NCBI GenBank assembly: GCA_964358645.1
Contig: CAYHPW010000010.1
Span: 1 to 64,000 of the forward strand
Length of the DNA stretch: 64,000 nt
Direction: 5' to 3'
Source of the DNA: JBBTDV01 sp038042605
GTDB taxonomy: Bacteria > Bdellovibrionota > UBA1018
In this document: in pieces, positions 8,622-17,438 of the stretch
How the letters are laid out: each line of letters starts with the position of its first letter
Numbering within the stretch: position 1 is the stretch's first letter
The notes under the pieces: generated by a model
Told to the model about the DNA's origin: nothing
Database searches by the model: none
What the model saw: only the letters and a program-made list of their open reading frames with translations
Program-made: the position numbers and the translations under genes

Positions 8622-10094
8622 ATGAGCGCGAAAATCGTTATTTTAGAAAAAGACAATAAGATTCTTGAGGTTCTGAAAGGCCGCCTTGAACAGGAATGCC
8701 TTGAAGTAACCATAGCCAAAGATGCCAGCTACGTGCGCGGTGTTTTTTCTAAAGAAGGGCAAGACATCGGAGTCCTGCTCCTGGAGTTGGATTCACTGGA
8801 AGATAACGGACCAGACTTAAATCTTATTTCGTGGGTACGTGAAAAGTACCCGTGTACTTGCACGATCGCGATAACGGATCCTGCGCACAATGAGATGACA
8901 ATTCAGGCTTTAAAGCGCGGGACGTCTGATTACGTAAAGAAGCCGCTTGACCCGGATGAGATAAGTTTGGTGGTTAAACGAGGCATCAGGGAATATTGGT
9001 CAAAACGGATCGGCGGGGAGTCTTTGGAAAGGCTTGAGGCCAGGGTAAAAAGAGTTGAAGGCAGGGTAGAGGATAGGTTCTGGTTTGTTACAAAATCACC
9101 GGCGATGGACAAGGTGAACGAACAGTTAAATTCAATAAGGCGCGAGGCCATGCGCGGGATAGAAAACGAACCACCCGTGCTGATCTCCGGAGATATCGGT
9201 ACCGGCAAGGAAGGTATTGCGCGCATGATCCATGCGGGCTCAAGGCGCGGGAAAGGCCCATGGGTCACGATATATTGCGCTAATTATGGCGGCGATATGC
9301 TTGATGCGGAGATGTTCGGCCATGAACACGGGGCTGTATCTGGCGTATTGGGCTCCAGGCGTGGGGCGCTCGAGCTTGCATATGGCGGTACTCTTTTTAT
9401 CGATGAGATAGCAACGATGGATGCATATCTCCAGGAAAAGCTCTTGAGGACTATCAAGCAGAAAGCGTTTCGTAGGATTGGAGGAAGCACTGATATCGGT
9501 TATGATGCGCGTATTATAGCTACTTTCAGTGGTGATCTTGACAAGCTTGCGAATGACGGCAAGTTCAGCCGTGAGCTTCTGCACTACTTAGGCGCCATAA
9601 TGATTTCAATGCCCAGTCTGAAGGCACGGAGTGATGATATTATTTCGGTTGCAAAACATTTTTCAGAGCGTGCGTTCAGATTTTACGGGAAGATATTCGC
9701 CGGTTTCGCTCCCGATGCTGAAGTGCTTCTTAAAAATCATGATTGGCCCGGCAATCTTCGTGAGTTGTATAATGTGATAGAGCACGCCGCGCTTCTTTCA
9801 CCAAGCGGCTGTCCAGTCACAGCCGCTGACTTGTATATCAAAGTGAATCTCTCGTCAGTGGCGGATACGAATACCAGCAACGTAGTTAGTCTTGATAGGG
9901 GATCGGTAAGTTACACATCGATGAAGAAAAAATGGTGCGCCACTTTTGAAAAAGAATATCTGATGGACACCCTGGCACGGCATGGGGGGAATGTATCTTC
10001 TGCCGCGCGCGAAGCCCAATTGGATAGGAGTAATTTTCTGCGGCTTCTTAGGAAATACGGGCTCAGGTCACAGGAATTCCGCAAAGCGGCTTAA
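8622..10094 (+). CDS. NtrC-type response regulator with atypical receiver and GAFTGA loop
   Basis: Three-domain regulator: receiver (residues 1-125), AAA+ domain (about 165-390) and a C-terminal Fis-type helix-turn-helix (about 445-485). The AAA+ part has Walker A (GDIGTGKE) and Walker B (GGTLFIDEI), and the DWPGNLRELYN motif follows. Two oddities are visible. Aligning VLLLE with the canonical VLLxD puts Glu55 at the phosphorylation site, while the Lys of YVKKP and Thr85 remain. The sigma-54 contact loop reads GAVSGV instead of GAFTGA. It may therefore act without phosphorylation, or regulate without activating sigma-54. A strong terminator follows; no cognate kinase is adjacent. Confidence 0.88.
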   Translation: MSAKIVILEKDNKILEVLKGRLEQECLEVTIAKDASYVRGVFSKEGQDIGVLLLELDSLEDNGPDLNLISWVREKYPCTCTIAITDPAHNEMTIQALKRGTSDYVKKPLDPDEISLVVKRGIREYWSKRIGGESLERLEARVKRVEGRVEDRFWFVTKSPAMDKVNEQLNSIRREAMRGIENEPPVLISGDIGTGKEGIARMIHAGSRRGKGPWVTIYCANYGGDMLDAEMFGHEHGAVSGVLGSRRGALELAYGGTLFIDEIATMDAYLQEKLLRTIKQKAFRRIGGSTDIGYDARIIATFSGDLDKLANDGKFSRELLHYLGAIMISMPSLKARSDDIISVAKHFSERAFRFYGKIFAGFAPDAEVLLKNHDWPGNLRELYNVIEHAALLSPSGCPVTAADLYIKVNLSSVADTNTSNVVSLDRGSVSYTSMKKKWCATFEKEYLMDTLARHGGNVSSAAREAQLDRSNFLRLLRKYGLRSQEFRKAA

Positions 10095-10112
10095 TATTAA
10101 GATGCTAAAAAC

Positions 10113-10152
10113 AATAAAGGACTCGGAGGTCGAAACCTCCGAGTCCTTTATT
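10113..10152 (+). terminator. Strong rho-independent terminator
   Basis: An 18-bp perfect stem (arms at 10113-10130 and 10135-10152) with a CGAA tetraloop, its GC-rich centre GGACTCGGAGGT flanked by AATAAA/TTTATT. The symmetrical A and T flanks could act in both directions. It closes the NtrC-type regulator gene 19 bp after its stop. Confidence 0.9.
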
Positions 10153-10303
10153 GCCACGAGCGCCACATTCTGTGTGGGGGGGAAGTGAGCACCCATGGAA
10201 AACTTATAAAAGCTTTATATAGCAGAGCAAAATTATCTGCAACCAGTATATTTGCTATTTTTAATTCATCAAGATTTCCACACAAATGTTCGATAAATGA
10301 GGT

Positions 10304-11107
10304 GTGAAACAATATATCTTCTATTTAACTCTGCTGCTGGTTACATCAATAATCCACGCTTCTGAACCCAAAAAAAGCCTTTACCTCCGCTGTACTACTT
10401 CACGCGAATTTATAACAACACTTGAATTCCTAAGAAACCAAGATCAGCTGCAAATACACGAACAGCAGGCCCAGCAAATAGCGACTAAAGTCACGGATGG
10501 TTGCACGGGTGCGGCACAGAGATTTATAAGCGTGGCAATGGCTATGATCCAATCAGGGTTTACTTCACCTGATGCCGTTAAGCTTGGAGTTGAGTTTTCC
10601 GCAAAAAGCGATGTGGAGACCAATACATTCCTGACTATTTTTAAAAAAGCGTTCCTCGCCGAATATCTGGACCTTGATATCAGGTCCGCCCTTAAAATGG
10701 CGCGCGCACTTTCGATGGAATTTACCGGCAACGCGTCAGAAGTATTTGATGACTTTGACAAGCTGCTTGAGTTCTGCGCCGGCGCCAAATCACTTGATCT
10801 GCCGCGACCAGAGTGCGGGACATTCGCGGTCCGGCTTGCCAGACAGGGAGAGACATGGAGCGGTGGCATTGCAAAGCCATTCATAGAAGCATTCGAATTC
10901 CTGCGCTCAGAATCCGGGCCGGAACTCATCACGTCCGACGCCTTAAAGCTTGCTGAAAGCCTGCTTGCGGCAGGACCGGATGGCCCGATAAATTTCATAC
11001 AAGCTTATAAATACGCGGCCTCGCGCAAAGGTCTGAAGATGGATCGTAAAAGTGCCATCGCGTTTGCCCGGCAGATGGCCATGCCAAAAACATTAAACGT
11101 GAACTGA
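10304..11107 (+). CDS. Secreted protein of unknown function
   Basis: Unrecognised 267-aa protein with a clear signal peptide (about residues 1-19, ending IIHAS). The mature part is mostly alpha-helical with three repeated helical modules of the type 'ALKMARAL', 'ALKLAESL', 'AIAFARQM', each preceded by a stretch about 40 residues apart, suggesting a solenoid. The start is a GTG immediately preceded by GAGG with almost no spacing, so the true start is uncertain. About 200 bp of AT-rich sequence separates it from the terminator upstream and probably holds its promoter. Confidence 0.6.
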   Translation: MKQYIFYLTLLLVTSIIHASEPKKSLYLRCTTSREFITTLEFLRNQDQLQIHEQQAQQIATKVTDGCTGAAQRFISVAMAMIQSGFTSPDAVKLGVEFSAKSDVETNTFLTIFKKAFLAEYLDLDIRSALKMARALSMEFTGNASEVFDDFDKLLEFCAGAKSLDLPRPECGTFAVRLARQGETWSGGIAKPFIEAFEFLRSESGPELITSDALKLAESLLAAGPDGPINFIQAYKYAASRKGLKMDRKSAIAFARQMAMPKTLNVN

Positions 11108-11112
11108 CAGGT

Positions 11113-11132
11113 TTTCTCTTTTAAAAGAGAAA
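11113..11132. terminator. Palindrome between convergent genes
   Basis: A 20-bp perfect palindrome, TTTCTCTTTT/AAAAGAGAAA, sits between the convergent stops of the secreted protein gene (11107) and the membrane protein gene (11136). It is AT-rich and has no loop, so it is at best a weak bidirectional terminator. Confidence 0.4.
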
Positions 11133-11135
11133 GAA

Positions 11136-11879
11136 TTAAAAGAACACCGACAAGATCAAACCTGGCGCTGGGTTACCTGTGCCTGGTTCTGGAATCACAG
11201 TAGCAACTGGGGCGTAGATCCTCTTTTTATATTCCTGTTGCTCGTTTGATACCGCCATCCAGCGGCTCCTAAAGACCAGCGGCGCAAAAGCTGTTGCTAT
11301 CGCGATACCGTCCACAAGAGATGACAAAGTTTCAGGCTCGGACTTTCCAGCCATATAGATGGCCGTACCGAAATTGGTCGCAACAGAAAGCCACATGAGT
11401 TTCTTGGCTAAGCTGGAAGTTGAATTGATCTCTTCCTCGGCATATCGCTCTCTTACAAGCAGGTCGCGAGTGCTTTTCTTTCCCATCACATTAAGATGGC
11501 CGGCTGCTGATGAATACGGGTTATAGTACATGGCCATCGCGGTTGTAAGCACAAGCCATCCGCCACCGACAGCTAAACCAGCTAACCCGGATTGTTTTTT
11601 CGGGTCGGTCTTAATATTCGGGGTGGCAAGCTGAAGTATACCGGCGGTTAACGTAACCATTGCTGAAACTTGGAGCGGCAAATGAGTCCGCCATTGATTC
11701 TGGTTTTCTTTCTGTGCTTCCAACACTAGACGGTCACTGGCCCTGGGTGTTACGTTCAGTTCGGGATAATCAAAGTCATTCACCGCGGCAAATGCAGGCG
11801 GGGGCAATAAAAACAAAAAACATAATAAAATTCTTCCAATCACAATGACAGATCTCCTCATATTATTTATAATCAGCAT
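11136..11879 (-). CDS. Membrane-associated protein of unknown function
   Basis: Unrecognised 247-aa protein. A signal peptide lies near the N-terminus (hydrophobic to PPPAFAA); an internal Met at 11861 would place it more tightly at the start. Three further hydrophobic segments follow around residues 70-85, 97-115 and 160-178. The C-terminus ends in a Pro/Gly stretch and hydrophobic LILSVFF with a terminal Phe, the kind of ending seen in outer-membrane proteins. It is divergent from the FecR-domain gene with only 5 bp between possible starts. Confidence 0.55.
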   Translation of the reverse strand: MLIINNMRRSVIVIGRILLCFLFLLPPPAFAAVNDFDYPELNVTPRASDRLVLEAQKENQNQWRTHLPLQVSAMVTLTAGILQLATPNIKTDPKKQSGLAGLAVGGGWLVLTTAMAMYYNPYSSAAGHLNVMGKKSTRDLLVRERYAEEEINSTSSLAKKLMWLSVATNFGTAIYMAGKSEPETLSSLVDGIAIATAFAPLVFRSRWMAVSNEQQEYKKRIYAPVATVIPEPGTGNPAPGLILSVFF

Positions 11880-11884
11880 ATCTT

Positions 11885-13015
11885 ATGAAGAACCATTCAA
11901 CAATTTGTTTCTGTATAACCACACTGATAGCATTGATCTCATACCCCGCCATTGCGGGACCGCAAATCGGCACCATCACGCAGGCCCAGGGCGCGGTGAC
12001 ACTGCTTTTTAACCCTTCACCTACACTACCAAACCATAAGGAAGGCACAAGCCGCGCACTCTTTGAGAAAGAGTATTACCATGTACGGCCAGTGCAACCA
12101 GCTGACAGGGTGGAGAGGGGCAATGTCATTTCAACAGCGCCGAACGCCAAAGCACGCGTAGTCTTTGATAACGGTGACCAGTTTAACATCGGTCCTGGAA
12201 CATCCTACCGAATCACTTGGGACAATGACACGGCAAATGCCAAAACACATCTTAAACTAATGTATGGCAAGCTCCGCGGCGTGATCGCCAAAGGCGGACC
12301 ACGCAGCCGTATTCAGATTAAAACACGTTCAGCAACCATGGGTGTTAGGGGTACTGATTTCTTCATAGCGGACGATGGGGTAAGTGGAGAAACCGAGATA
12401 TCAATACTGAGAGGATCGGTGGAGGTGAAATCAGCCGCTCCAGCAGCCAAACCTGTTGAATTAAAATCAGGATTCTCAGCAACCCTGGCAGCAGCGCCAA
12501 TCTCACCGCCAGTCACGCAAAAGATCGCAACTCAAACTAATGCCGGCGCAGTGAAGAAAATCGTCTCCCTGCCACCGGCCATGGTTCCAGCTGTTGAGAT
12601 ACGCCAAACCACGCAGGAAGAACTTATTGGCATCCAGAAATCCTCGCAGATAAAGCCACCCGAGAAATTAGTCGCCGCGATGCCTTCATCATTGGCTCCG
12701 TCACCTGGTCCCTCAGAGATTCCATCAAAAACTCAACAGGCTAAATCACCTGCTACGGTCGTCGAAAAGAAAATAATGGAACTAGAGGCAAAGGCTGTAA
12801 AAAACACACTTGAAGACATCAAATATCACGATCCGCAGCTGTACGCTAAACTGGATACGAAGAAAGTCGAGAATATCGAGGAAGTCAACTCACACGCCAT
12901 AAAGAAAATCTTTCAATCAGCGCCAAAGGCACCCACGCCAAGAAAGCCATACCTGAGCGAGCTCGAAGATCTCGAAAAGGGTGCGTATGAAAGATACTTC
13001 AAAGTACTTGATTGA
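11885..13015 (+). CDS. Secreted FecR-domain protein
   Basis: Begins with a signal peptide ending SYPAIAG, so the FecR domain (about residues 25-190) lies outside the cytoplasm. The domain shows the usual features: an early 'GxITxAQGAV' strand, 'RVERGNVISTAPNAKARVVFDNGD', and 'TRSATMGVRGTDF'. The second half is Pro/Lys-rich and low complexity, ending in a charged helix. Unlike sigma-regulator FecR proteins there is no inner-membrane helix and no ECF sigma factor beside it, so a structural or ligand-binding envelope role is more likely. Its 3' end overlaps xerD by about 29 nt. Confidence 0.82.
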   Translation: MKNHSTICFCITTLIALISYPAIAGPQIGTITQAQGAVTLLFNPSPTLPNHKEGTSRALFEKEYYHVRPVQPADRVERGNVISTAPNAKARVVFDNGDQFNIGPGTSYRITWDNDTANAKTHLKLMYGKLRGVIAKGGPRSRIQIKTRSATMGVRGTDFFIADDGVSGETEISILRGSVEVKSAAPAAKPVELKSGFSATLAAAPISPPVTQKIATQTNAGAVKKIVSLPPAMVPAVEIRQTTQEELIGIQKSSQIKPPEKLVAAMPSSLAPSPGPSEIPSKTQQAKSPATVVEKKIMELEAKAVKNTLEDIKYHDPQLYAKLDTKKVENIEEVNSHAIKKIFQSAPKAPTPRKPYLSELEDLEKGAYERYFKVLD

Positions 13016-13931
13016 CGCCATCAGTGCTTTCGTTGAGTCAATGCGCATCGATCACGGCGCCTCAGATAGGACAGTTGAGTCCTACCGCGGCGATCTTTTA
13101 CAATTTGTGGTACAATTTGCGGCCCAATTTGCGGCAGATAAACCGGTTGATATAAATGATATCGGCCAAAAGGATATCGAAGATTTCCTGAAGAGACTTC
13201 ACGAGCAGCAGCAAAAGCCGTCTACGATTTCACGAAAGATTAGCACGTTAAGACAGTTCTTTAAATTCTGCTCACTTGAATACAACCTTGAGAAAAATCC
13301 TGCTGAAAAGTTGCCGGCACCGGCTCAATCCAAGAAATTGCCGCGCCATCTGAGTTCAACCGAAGTCGAGTCGCTGCTCAAAGCCGCTGAAACAGGCTTG
13401 CCATATCCAAGCCACGCCCGCCATGCTTTACGGGCGCGAGATAGAGCCATGGTGTTTCTCTTATATGCAACCGGGCTTCGTGTATCGGAACTGGTCGGTC
13501 TTTGCCTTAAAGATGTGGATATAACCGCGGGCTATTTACGAGCAAGCGGCAAGGGAAGAAAGGAGCGGATCGTTCCGTTCGTGCAAGTGGCCGGGCTTCA
13601 TATTTTTGAATATATTAAATCACACCGGATGGCTTTAAACCCACTAACAGATCACATTTTTGTATCCAACAAAGGTTGCGCTCTGACTCGGCAATCATTT
13701 TGGAAAATTCTTAAAATATTAGCCAAACAAGCATCAATCCATCAAAATGTGTCACCACATCTTATCAGGCATTCTTTCGCCACACACCTGTTACAAAAGG
13801 GTATAAATATTCGTTCATTGCAAATGCTGCTTGGTCATTCAAATTTGACTACGACAGAGATATATGCTCATGTAACGCCTGAACATTTAAAGGAAACCCA
13901 CCGACGATGCCATCCGCGTGGGGGCAGTTAA
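12987..13931 (+). CDS. xerD: Tyrosine recombinase XerC/XerD family
   Basis: Site-specific tyrosine recombinase; by length (about 314 aa) and neighbours most likely the chromosome dimer resolution enzyme. The N-terminal core-binding domain (about 10-95) precedes the catalytic domain with Arg in ATGLRVSEL, HLIRHSFATHLL (H-x-x-R), LLGHSNLTTT (His) and nucleophile Tyr in EIYAHV. A GTG at 12981 is an alternative start. A short in-frame repetition of CAATTTGYGG at 13099-13135 adds the residues QFAAQFAA. It heads a cluster with a site-2 protease, trpS and scpAB, an arrangement common in deltaproteobacterial genomes. Confidence 0.9.
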   Translation: MKDTSKYLIDAISAFVESMRIDHGASDRTVESYRGDLLQFVVQFAAQFAADKPVDINDIGQKDIEDFLKRLHEQQQKPSTISRKISTLRQFFKFCSLEYNLEKNPAEKLPAPAQSKKLPRHLSSTEVESLLKAAETGLPYPSHARHALRARDRAMVFLLYATGLRVSELVGLCLKDVDITAGYLRASGKGRKERIVPFVQVAGLHIFEYIKSHRMALNPLTDHIFVSNKGCALTRQSFWKILKILAKQASIHQNVSPHLIRHSFATHLLQKGINIRSLQMLLGHSNLTTTEIYAHVTPEHLKETHRRCHPRGGS

Positions 13932-13955
13932 AAGAGGTTTGCTAAAAGAGATTTT

Positions 13956-14639
13956 ATGGAAGAGTTTGGCGCCAGATTCCAAATGCTCTCGGTACAGTTC
14001 GTACCTTTTATCATGGCGATAGTGTTCCATGAATTCGCCCATGGGCTTGTCGCGAGCAGATGTGGGGATCAAACAGCAAGAGACGCTGGAAGATTAACCT
14101 TAAATCCTATCCCGCACATCGATATGCTGGGGACCATTATTTTCCCGCTGATTAATATGATTTCTGGAATGAATCTGCTTTTTGGTTGGGCCAAGCCGGT
14201 TCCGATAAACCCCGCGCGGTTTAAAAAATACAGACTTGCTCTTTGCTCTGTTTCTGCCGCCGGACCTGGGATGAACTTCTTTCTTGCATTCATATCGGCC
14301 ATGGCTTACTGGGCGATGCATCTTTGGCTTCCGCAGTCGTTTTATTTGGCTGAACCACTGGCCCAAATGGCGGTCATCTCGGTGCAGATTAACTATGCTT
14401 TGGGCATATTCAATTTGATCCCTCTGCCACCACTTGATGGCAGCAAGATCATAGAGGCTTTTTTACCTTATGAGGCTGCACGTCGCTATGAATCTATCGC
14501 GCAGTATAGTTTTTTCATCCTAATGGCCTTGCTCCTGACTGGCGCTTTGTCATTTCTAGGATACCCGATTTTCATGTTATCAAAATTAACCATGGGGCTC
14601 GCGGCTGGAATTTTCGGAATATCGACCGAGATATTATGA
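13956..14639 (+). CDS. Site-2 protease family zinc metallopeptidase (M50)
   Basis: Polytopic intramembrane metalloprotease. The HEFAH zinc motif lies near residue 26 in the first membrane helix, and the third ligand lies in NLIPLPPLDGSKI near residue 155, the conserved N-x-x-PxPxLDG element. Hydrophobic segments cover most of the 227 residues. There is no PDZ domain, as in the short M50 form that sits beside trpS/scpAB in many genomes. Its TGA stop overlaps the trpS ATG by 4 nt. Substrate unknown. Confidence 0.9.
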   Translation: MEEFGARFQMLSVQFVPFIMAIVFHEFAHGLVASRCGDQTARDAGRLTLNPIPHIDMLGTIIFPLINMISGMNLLFGWAKPVPINPARFKKYRLALCSVSAAGPGMNFFLAFISAMAYWAMHLWLPQSFYLAEPLAQMAVISVQINYALGIFNLIPLPPLDGSKIIEAFLPYEAARRYESIAQYSFFILMALLLTGALSFLGYPIFMLSKLTMGLAAGIFGISTEIL

Positions 14640-15661
14640 GCAAACCAAGCAAGATCTCAAAAACCATCCTTTCAGGCATTCAACCTTCCAGCAAATTAAC
14701 ACTGGGCAATTATCTTGGCGCACTGAAGAACTGGGTCAAGCTGCAGCAGGATTATGATTGCCTTTTTGTTGCGGTTGACTTGCATGCGATAACGGTAAGA
14801 CAAGATCCAAAAGAACTAAGAGAACAAACCTACCGAGCCATCGCCACATATATTGCTGCCGGCGTGAACCACGAAAAAGCAGCTGTTTTTGTCCAATCAC
14901 ATGTTCCACAACATGCTGAACTCGCATGGATACTAAACTGCCACGCCTACATGGGCGAGCTTAGCCGCATGACTCAGTTCAAAGATAAGAGTACAAAACA
15001 AGGCGCTAATATTCCGGCCGGACTTTTTAGTTATCCGGTGCTTATGGCCGCCGATATCCTCCTCTACAAAACAGATCTCGTGCCGATAGGCGCTGACCAG
15101 AAACAACATCTCGAACTAGCCCGTGATATTGCTGTAAGAATGAACAATCTCTATAGCAAGGATTTGTTTACAGTTCCGGAAGCCTATATCCCGCCCGTAG
15201 GAGCAAAAATAATGAGTCTTAAGGATCCTACGGTCAAAATGTCAAAATCAGATCCGGATCCAAACAGCGCAGTCTACCTGACCGATTCAAACGACCAGAT
15301 TGTTAAAAAAATCAAGCGAGCCGTCACTGACTCAGGCACCGAGGTGACTTATGAAGACCAGAAGCTAGGTGTAAAAAACCTCATCAACATACAATCCGCA
15401 ATCACCGGTAAAAACATACAAGACATCTTAAAATCGTACGAAGGCAAGCAGTACGGCCACCTTAAAAACGATACCGCCGATATAGTGGTACATGCTATAT
15501 CACCTATTCGTGACAAGACGGACGAACTGGTGAGCGAAAAGAGTTTTTTAGACGCTGTTTTAAAAAAAGGCGCGCACATCGCCGTAAAACGCGCTCAGCC
15601 CACATTGACACAGGTTTTTGATTTGATAGGATTTGTCCAGTGCCATACCGAGTGCCCATAA
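14636..15661 (+). CDS. trpS: Tryptophanyl-tRNA synthetase
   Basis: Class I aminoacyl-tRNA synthetase charging tRNA-Trp. N-terminal SGIQPSSKLTLGNYLGAL contains the HIGH-equivalent (TLGN). The KMSKS loop is present intact near residue 203, and PVLMAADILLY and GADQKQHLELARDIA are the family's substrate-binding stretches. At 341 aa it is normal. It overlaps the protease gene before it (ATGA) and scpA after it (22 nt), consistent with one operon. Confidence 0.96.
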   Translation: MSKPSKISKTILSGIQPSSKLTLGNYLGALKNWVKLQQDYDCLFVAVDLHAITVRQDPKELREQTYRAIATYIAAGVNHEKAAVFVQSHVPQHAELAWILNCHAYMGELSRMTQFKDKSTKQGANIPAGLFSYPVLMAADILLYKTDLVPIGADQKQHLELARDIAVRMNNLYSKDLFTVPEAYIPPVGAKIMSLKDPTVKMSKSDPDPNSAVYLTDSNDQIVKKIKRAVTDSGTEVTYEDQKLGVKNLINIQSAITGKNIQDILKSYEGKQYGHLKNDTADIVVHAISPIRDKTDELVSEKSFLDAVLKKGAHIAVKRAQPTLTQVFDLIGFVQCHTECP

Positions 15662-16455
15662 CAGTAAGATTGGATAGTTTCGAAGGTCCTTTGGATCTAT
15701 TGCTGTACCTGATCCAAACCAGCGAACTGGACATCTCAAAGGTTTCGATCGCCAAGATCACCGATCAATATCTGGTCTATGTTCAATTAATGCAGGAACT
15801 AAACTTTGATACTGCCAGTGAATTTCTCGTAATGGCCGCGACCCTCCTGTATTGGAAAAGCAAGGCGATCCTGCCGCCTGACGAAAACCAAGCCTCACTT
15901 GACGAGGGCGACGAAGACGACAGAACGTTAAGCCAGGAGGATCTGGTAAGACAGCTTCTTGAACGACGCCGTTTTCTCGCCGCTGCTGAAAACTTCAATC
16001 AGATGCCGAGGCTTGGTGATGATGTTTTTACGAGAGCCAATGCAAAGCCACCTGTTGAAAAGATATGGCGGGAGATGGACCTAACTGGAATGGCATTGGC
16101 CTACCAAGGCACGCTGGTTCGAGCGCGCAATAGAATGCAGATTCTGAAGAAAGAAACCGTATCCCTAAGCGATAAAATACGTGAAATCGCAGAGCGCCTA
16201 TCCACTGGCAAAATAGTCGCGCTGCTAAGCCTGGCGGCATCAGATATCGAGTGTAGGGCGATCAGGCCTGAAACGGTGGTGACATTCCTGGCTGCACTTG
16301 AACTTTCAAGACTCAGGAAAATGCGTCTTTATCAGGAAGAACACTACTCACCTATATACGTTGAATTAATCAATGATCTGAATGATTTTGATCTCCAGAT
16401 GGCTTCCGGGTTTAACAGGGAGCCCACGACAACATTACAGGAAGTGACTATATGA
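15640..16455 (+). CDS. scpA: Segregation and condensation protein ScpA
   Basis: Kleisin subunit that bridges the SMC ATPase heads with ScpB in chromosome condensation. The N-terminus has the diagnostic FEGPLDLLLYLI and 'DISKVSIAKITDQYL' block, followed by ASEFLVMAATLLYWKSKAILPP. An acidic linker (EGDEDD) and a C-terminal winged-helix ending in the family's ALLELxRL-like helix complete it. The called start is GTG 15640 inside trpS; GTG 15652 is an alternative. scpB follows with an ATGA overlap. Confidence 0.95.
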   Translation: MPYRVPITVRLDSFEGPLDLLLYLIQTSELDISKVSIAKITDQYLVYVQLMQELNFDTASEFLVMAATLLYWKSKAILPPDENQASLDEGDEDDRTLSQEDLVRQLLERRRFLAAAENFNQMPRLGDDVFTRANAKPPVEKIWREMDLTGMALAYQGTLVRARNRMQILKKETVSLSDKIREIAERLSTGKIVALLSLAASDIECRAIRPETVVTFLAALELSRLRKMRLYQEEHYSPIYVELINDLNDFDLQMASGFNREPTTTLQEVTI

Positions 16456-17438
16456 CAGATACACCAGACGACACCCCAGACAATATGCCAGATGATATAC
16501 AAGTTACTTTTGTTGAAGACCCCTTCGGGTTTAACTTATCCGAAGTCGCAGAAATCCAAGAACTACCCGGTGAACTGAACCTTGACAAGGACATCCAGGA
16601 CTTTGTGCCCGATACCGATTGCAAAAAGGATCTTGACCTTGCTGAAATTGAATCATGCATGGAAGCACTGTTATTCATAGCAGACAAGCCGCTTTCGCTC
16701 GATCAGCTCCATAAAATGATCAATCACGAGCAGCCTATCCAGTTGTTTAATGAAGCGATGGAAAAACTTACTTCAAGGCACCAGGAAGTGCACCACGGGA
16801 TAGAGCTTGTGGAAGTTGCCGGGGGTTTCCAGTTAAGGACCAAGCCCGGCCGCGCTGAACTTGCAAAAAAACTGACGAAGATACAACCTCAGCGGCTTTC
16901 AACCGGAGCCATGGAAACTCTGGCAATCGTCGCATATCGCCAACCGGTCATGCGTGATGATATCGACAAAATCCGCGGTGTTGATTCCTCTTATTTCATC
17001 CGCCTGCTGATGGAAAAGGGATTGCTTATAATTTCCGGGCGATCAGAGTTGCCAGGCCGGCCGATATTATATTCCACTTCAGGGAAATTTCTGGAGGTAT
17101 TCGGCCTGAGGGATCTTGCCTCCCTTCCACCACTTCATGAACTCGAAAAAATGGTCCCTGACTCTGAAGTTAAAAAAGAAGAGGACCCTGCCGCAAAGGA
17201 AATGCAGCGCCTGCTATCTGATTTAAAAAACCAGAATGAAAACATGATTAACTATGATGCCGCGGAAGACGACAAGCTGTTAAATCAAATACGCGAACAA
17301 ATCAAAGCCGTCCGCGTGTCCACGCCATCACTAGACGAGCAAAACGAAGCGAAAAAAGAGCTTGAAAAACTTGCGGAGCAAAATGCGCTGGCAGCTGCTG
17401 CGTCCAATCCGACTGAGACAACACAAAATGCAACTTGA
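16452..17438 (+). CDS. scpB: Segregation and condensation protein ScpB
   Basis: Winged-helix partner of ScpA and SMC. Core features are ESCMEALLFIADKPLSLDQL, LVEVAGGFQLRTKPG, ETLAIVAYRQPVMRDDIDKIRGVDS and LPGRPILYSTSGKFLEVFGL. The protein is longer than usual (328 aa): a 60-residue acidic N-terminal extension rich in Asp/Glu, and a charged C-terminal extension of about 90 residues likely to form a coiled coil. It overlaps scpA by 4 nt and rluB by 11 nt. Confidence 0.94.
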   Translation: MTDTPDDTPDNMPDDIQVTFVEDPFGFNLSEVAEIQELPGELNLDKDIQDFVPDTDCKKDLDLAEIESCMEALLFIADKPLSLDQLHKMINHEQPIQLFNEAMEKLTSRHQEVHHGIELVEVAGGFQLRTKPGRAELAKKLTKIQPQRLSTGAMETLAIVAYRQPVMRDDIDKIRGVDSSYFIRLLMEKGLLIISGRSELPGRPILYSTSGKFLEVFGLRDLASLPPLHELEKMVPDSEVKKEEDPAAKEMQRLLSDLKNQNENMINYDAAEDDKLLNQIREQIKAVRVSTPSLDEQNEAKKELEKLAEQNALAAAASNPTETTQNAT

